Below are positions 61,901-64,000 of a stretch of 64,000 nt of DNA, piece after piece. The notes under the pieces were generated by a model. The model saw only the letters and a list, made by a program, of their open reading frames with translations. It did no database searches and had not been told where the DNA came from. Numbering within the stretch: position 1 is the stretch's first letter; each line of letters starts with the position of its first letter. The DNA comes from Pseudomonas wadenswilerensis (GTDB lineage Bacteria > Pseudomonadota > Gammaproteobacteria > Pseudomonadales > Pseudomonadaceae): contig NZ_UIDD01000006.1 in NCBI RefSeq assembly GCF_900497695.1, positions 310,001 to 374,000 on the forward strand, read 5' to 3'. Made by a program: the position numbers and the translations under genes.

Positions 61901-64000
61901 CCGCCGAGCGTCAGGCGCTGCTGGCCTGGCCGCAAGCCCGGGTTGTTGCCGAGCCGCCGCTCGGGCTGGCGCAGATGATTGCGGCCCAGGCCCACTCCCG
62001 GCCACAGGCTGTGGCGCTGGTGGTCGGGCAACGGCAATTGAGCTACCAGGCGCTCAACGCCCGGGCCAACCGCCTGGCCCGGCGGCTGATCAGCGACGGC
62101 GTTGGCCCGGATGTGCTGGTGGGGATCTGCATGCACCGCAGCGAGGCGCTGATCGTCGGCTTGCTGGCGATTCTCAAGGCCGGTGGTGCCTATGTGCCGC
62201 TGGACCCTGAGTACCCTGCCGAGCGCCTGGCCTACATGATCGCCGATAGCGGTGTCAGGCTGATCCTGGCCGAGGCGCAGTGTGCCGGGCTGGTCGGCAC
62301 CGACAACGTCCGGGTGCTGAACTACGCCAGTCTGGAGCTGGCCGCTGATGACAGCAACCCGCAGGTCGAACTGTCGGCGCACAACCTGGCGTGCCTGATC
62401 TACACCTCCGGCTCGACCGGTCAGCCCAAGGGCGTGGCCCTGGAGCAGGGGGCCTTGCTCACCCATATTCGCACCATGCAGGACTGCTACCGGGTTTCGC
62501 CGGATGACCGGTTCCTGCATTTCGCTTCGCTGAATTTCGACTGGGGCACCGAGCAGTGGCTGTTGCCGCTGGTCAGTGGTGCCCGCTGTATCTTGCGCGG
62601 CGAGGGGCTCTGGAGCGCCGAAGAGGCGCTGCAGGTGATCGAGACCGAGCAGGCCAGCATCGTCTATTTCCCGACCCAGTATGCCTGCCAGCTGGCTGCC
62701 TGGGCCGCAACCTCTGAGCGTCGGGTGAAAGTGCGCTCGTTCAACGTTGCCGGCGAGGCGTTCCCGAAAGAGGGCTTCGAGCAGATTCAGGCGGTGTTGC
62801 AACCCCAGCACATCGTCAACGGCTATGGCCCGACCGAAACCGTGATCACGCCGTTTCTGTGGGAAGCCGATACGCACACCGGCATCGATTCGGTTTACGC
62901 ACCGATCGGTCGCCCGGTTGCCCAGCGCAGTGCCTACGTGCTGGCCGAGGATCTGAGCCTGCAGCCGCGCGCGGCGGTGGGTGAGTTGTATATCGGCGGC
63001 ACCTGCCTGGCCCGCGGTTATCACGGTCGGCCGGCGTTGACCGCCGAGCGTTTCGTACCTGACCCCTTTGCCGCCTCGCCCGGGGCCCGCCTGTATCGCA
63101 GCGGCGATCTGGTGCGCTACCTGGACGACGGTGCGCTGGAGTACATCGGGCGGATCGATCATCAAGTGAAGATTCGCGGCTTTCGCGTCGAGATCGGCGA
63201 GATCGAGGCGCGGCTGCTGGAACAGGCGCAAGTCGCCCAGGCGGTGGTGCTGGCCGTGCCGGCCGCGAGCGGGCAGCAACTGGTGGCCTACGTGGTGCCA
63301 GAGCAGCCACTGGCCGCTGAAGAAGTCGCCACACGCATGGCCTTGCGCGACCATTTGCGTCAGGCGCTGAGCCAGGGGTTGCCCGATTACATGCTGCCGT
63401 CGCACTGGCAGATTCTCGAGCGACTGCCGCTGACGCCCAACGGCAAGGTGGATCGCAAGGCCTTGCCGGCGCCGGATGCCAGTTTGCTGCAGCACCATCA
63501 TGTGCCGCCGGTCACGGCCCTGGAGCGCCAGCTGGCGCAGTACTGGACTGACGTGCTGGAGGTTGCCCGGGTCGGCTTGCGCGACAACTTCTTCGACCTC
63601 GGCGGCCATTCGTTGCTGGCCACCCAGGTCATCAGCCGGGTGCGTCATGCCCTGGGGCTGGATGTTCCGTTGCGGCTACTGTTCGAAGCTGCCGACCTGG
63701 GCGCTTTTGCCCAGGCCCTGCAAAGCCTCGACCAGCAGCCAGTGGGCGTTGCCCCGCCGTTGCAGCGAGCGCCACAGCAGCCGCTTCAGCCGTTGTCCTA
63801 TGCCCAGCAGCGGCTCTGGTTCCTTTGGCAACTGGCGCCGGAAAGCTCGATGTACAACATTCCTCGCGCCCTCAGGCTCGACGGCGTGCTCGATGTCGGC
63901 GCTATCGAACAGGCGTTCCAGGGGCTGATTCAACGCCATGCGGTGCTGCGCACCACTTACCTGCAGGAAGGCGGGGATAGCTGGCAGTTGCAACACGCGA
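55927..64000 (+). CDS. Pyoverdine-type non-ribosomal peptide synthetase (5' part, runs off the window)
   Basis: 2691 residues are visible in one uninterrupted frame. The order is C1 (HHIVSDG, 182-188), A1 (YTSGSTGRPKG 662-672; YGPSEDTTY 796-804; K998), T1 (LGGDS, S1053), E (HHLVVDG 1227-1233; EGHGRE; FNYLGQ), C2 (PLSPMQQG from 1565; HHLLLDG 1695-1701), A2 (YTSGSTGQPKG 2159-2169; YGPTETVIT 2300-2308), T2 (GGHS, S2562) and the start of C3. Opening with a C domain, it should extend a chain made elsewhere, so it resembles PvdI/PvdJ/PvdD rather than PvdL. The A1 pocket D-L-W-N-N-A-L-T-Y suggests alanine, epimerised by E. The A2 pocket D-W-E-V-N-A-G-I-T is unassigned; its glutamate hints at a basic residue. 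Confidence 0.92.
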   Translation, partial: MNAQDSRKLASRFLELPPEKRRIFLQALAREGVDFALFPIPAQVQAAERGLPSYAQQRMWFLWQLEPQGAAYNLPGAVSLQGRLDEQALRKAFISLSERHETLRTAFARQDDGSLLQVPAPQALQIECIDLSALHPAQQDAAVREHAQQQALRPFDLEQGPLWRVAVLQLDPERHVLLLTLHHIVSDGWSMNVLIDEFVRCYDAHERGQAPELPALPIQYSDYALWQRCWLQAGEQERQLQYWQSVLGDEHPVLELPCDFPRPALPSHRGKRYTFTVDTALAEQLRGLAQAHQSTLFMVLLAGFQCLLHRYSGQTDLRVGVPIANRNRNEVEGLIGFFVNTQVLRCQVDSQTCVSELLARVREAALGAQAHQELPFERLVEALKLERSLSHNPLFQVMYNHQPVVTDITSVKTASGLSLGLIEQQGRTTQFDLSLDTWEKAGQLQAALTFAEDLFTLETIQRMAGHWLNLLRAMVASPQQSIGQLSLLDPAEFQRMVHDWNPVGPGYRQDLCVHQLIAEQAAAQPDALALLHGHEGYSYLELERWSNRLAHRLIAAGVGPEVRVGIALPRSPHLLVALLAVFKAGGAYVPLDPDYPPERVAYMLEDSGARVLLSDAGVVEQLALQTRAQVMLVEPQESALSSWPPTAPGLRGSASNLAYVIYTSGSTGRPKGVAITHRNVLALVHWSQQAYRPEDIQGVLASTSICFDLSVWELFVTLAGGGFIVLARNALALPELPGRDQVRLINTVPSAIGALQRSGQIPPGVRIINLAGEPLKQSLVDSLYQLPGLEHVYDLYGPSEDTTYSTWTRRQAGGRASIGRPLPHTASYLLDAELQPVAQGRAAELYLAGAGITRGYLGRPGLTAEKFLPNPFAGEGQRLYRTGDLVRYRDGGEIQYVGRIDHQVKVRGFRIELGEIETRLLGTRLLREVAVLVQEGPAGQQLVAYGVPVDSTIVDAQAARQIALREQLKAALAEHLPDYMVPAALIFLAQLPLTPNGKLDRKALPAADTLLAAREHVDAADEHEQALVAIWQDLLGLEQVSVLDNFFELGGDSIVSMQVVSRARQVGLVLSPKDIFQFQTVRSLAQVAGRGQAVVARAAASGDVVLTPIQRWFFDQAIEQRQHWNQSLLLTPREPVDAQHLQQALDHLLGHHDSLRLRFTPQAAGWQQQYAAQPGAVLWVRQASDAQQALACCEQAQRSLDLQHGPLLRVLLLDLADGTQQLLLVLHHLVVDGVSWRILLEDLQALYRQVQQGQVPTLAPRTSAYQDWALQLEQEAQRRGDEVDYWESQLQASSVAELPAADPGASLENRHELKIECRFDADTTRQLLQVAPAAYRTQVNDLLLTALARVLSRWTKAPGVLIELEGHGREDVFDDLDLSRSIGWFTSLYPLLLVPATEIGEAIKGVKEQLRGVPGKGIGHGLLRYLGAPQLAARLAVLPKPRVTFNYLGQFDRQFDEQALFVPASASGGRAQDPQAPLANWLTVEGQVYGGELALRWGFSQQMFAPDSIQALVDAFSDELRELIAHCCQQAPGQATASDFALARLDQGALDRLPVCSRELQDIYPLSPMQQGMLFHSLYEQGGSDYINQMRVDVDGLDPQRLHAAWQGAVQAHDILRSGFVWEGELERPLQMVYKQVELPWQVLDWRDRDDLEQALGQLAEQQRLDGFALSRAPLLRLTLVRTAAARYHLIQTSHHLLLDGWSNARLLGEVLQRYSGQAVPVVAGRYRDYIEWLQHQDAQASEAFWRTQLANLALPTRLANALRAPAAVAERCAHGDHYQHLGSEMTERLSGFARQQKVTLNTLVQAAWLLLLQRYTGQDTVAFGATVAGRPMQIRGIEQQIGLFINTLPVIARPQSGHTLSRWLQEVQQTNLALREHEHTPLFDIQRWSGQGSDALFDTLLVFENYPLDAALAEGQGLGVQFGAVSNLERTNYPLTIAVTLGQTLDLHYSYQQAAFAAPAIDGLAAQLHGLLEQFIEGGDRVLADFDLVTAAERQALLAWPQARVVAEPPLGLAQMIAAQAHSRPQAVALVVGQRQLSYQALNARANRLARRLISDGVGPDVLVGICMHRSEALIVGLLAILKAGGAYVPLDPEYPAERLAYMIADSGVRLILAEAQCAGLVGTDNVRVLNYASLELAADDSNPQVELSAHNLACLIYTSGSTGQPKGVALEQGALLTHIRTMQDCYRVSPDDRFLHFASLNFDWGTEQWLLPLVSGARCILRGEGLWSAEEALQVIETEQASIVYFPTQYACQLAAWAATSERRVKVRSFNVAGEAFPKEGFEQIQAVLQPQHIVNGYGPTETVITPFLWEADTHTGIDSVYAPIGRPVAQRSAYVLAEDLSLQPRAAVGELYIGGTCLARGYHGRPALTAERFVPDPFAASPGARLYRSGDLVRYLDDGALEYIGRIDHQVKIRGFRVEIGEIEARLLEQAQVAQAVVLAVPAASGQQLVAYVVPEQPLAAEEVATRMALRDHLRQALSQGLPDYMLPSHWQILERLPLTPNGKVDRKALPAPDASLLQHHHVPPVTALERQLAQYWTDVLEVARVGLRDNFFDLGGHSLLATQVISRVRHALGLDVPLRLLFEAADLGAFAQALQSLDQQPVGVAPPLQRAPQQPLQPLSYAQQRLWFLWQLAPESSMYNIPRALRLDGVLDVGAIEQAFQGLIQRHAVLRTTYLQEGGDSWQLQHA

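Noticed and set aside
60625..63648. A 1007-codon minus-strand open frame opposite the NRPS
   Set aside because: The plus strand carries continuous C-A-T motifs in frame. The antisense product shows no family features and is a codon-bias shadow.

Overview
The window looks like a chromosomal segment of a Pseudomonas of the P. putida group. The reasons are the high-GC core genes, the many 30-35 bp REP palindromes of the 'gctggcaagccagctcccaca' type between genes, and typical Pseudomonas gene orders: acnD-prpF-prpD, glnS-cysS, pncA-pncB-nadE opposite nadD2-nrtR, and fpvGHJK-fpvCDEF. All calls come from reading the sequence; no database search was run.

Layout. 1-3908: end of the 2-methylcitrate (propionate) operon. 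3910-5141: an IS110-family element inserted in a REP; its non-coding 5' end reads as a bridge RNA whose four guides match both the REP target and the element's own ends. 5206-10415: acnB, a DUF1289 protein, a tandem universal stress protein with a perfect ANR box, and miaE. 10532-15272: a MarR-controlled three-component efflux operon. 15374-23224: lpxH-ppiB, glnS-cysS, a two-component system and ilvE. 23416-25693: a possible threonine-rich leader peptide with an attenuator-like hairpin, an isochorismatase-fold hydrolase and an ABC-F ATPase.

25851-28300 holds an unusual cluster of five paralogous three-helix mini-membrane proteins and two paralogous ~160-residue partner proteins that I cannot name; part of it is a duplicated gene pair. 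28382-30113: an HD-GNAT fusion and a helix-turn-helix regulator. 30301-36290: a lipoprotein, then the NAD salvage locus with its regulator NrtR and a GNAT enzyme. 36405-39878: accessory, partly AT-rich genes (two small membrane proteins, a BRCT protein, several unknowns). 40308-44438: LysE exporter, LysR regulator, amine-oxidase-like flavoprotein and a polyamine-binding protein. 44595-45947: a VWA protein with a strong sigma-70-like promoter.

46030-64000 is pyoverdine territory: mbtH and a type II thioesterase, then (after an isochorismatase homologue and two envelope proteins) the eight-gene fpvG-to-fpvF operon for iron release from ferripyoverdine on the minus strand, and divergently a large NRPS (C-A-T-E-C-A-T-C...) that runs off the window. 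TAATT-N16-CGT elements resembling iron-starvation sigma factor promoters precede both mbtH and the NRPS, and a Fur-like site lies before fpvG, so synthesis and uptake appear jointly iron-controlled.
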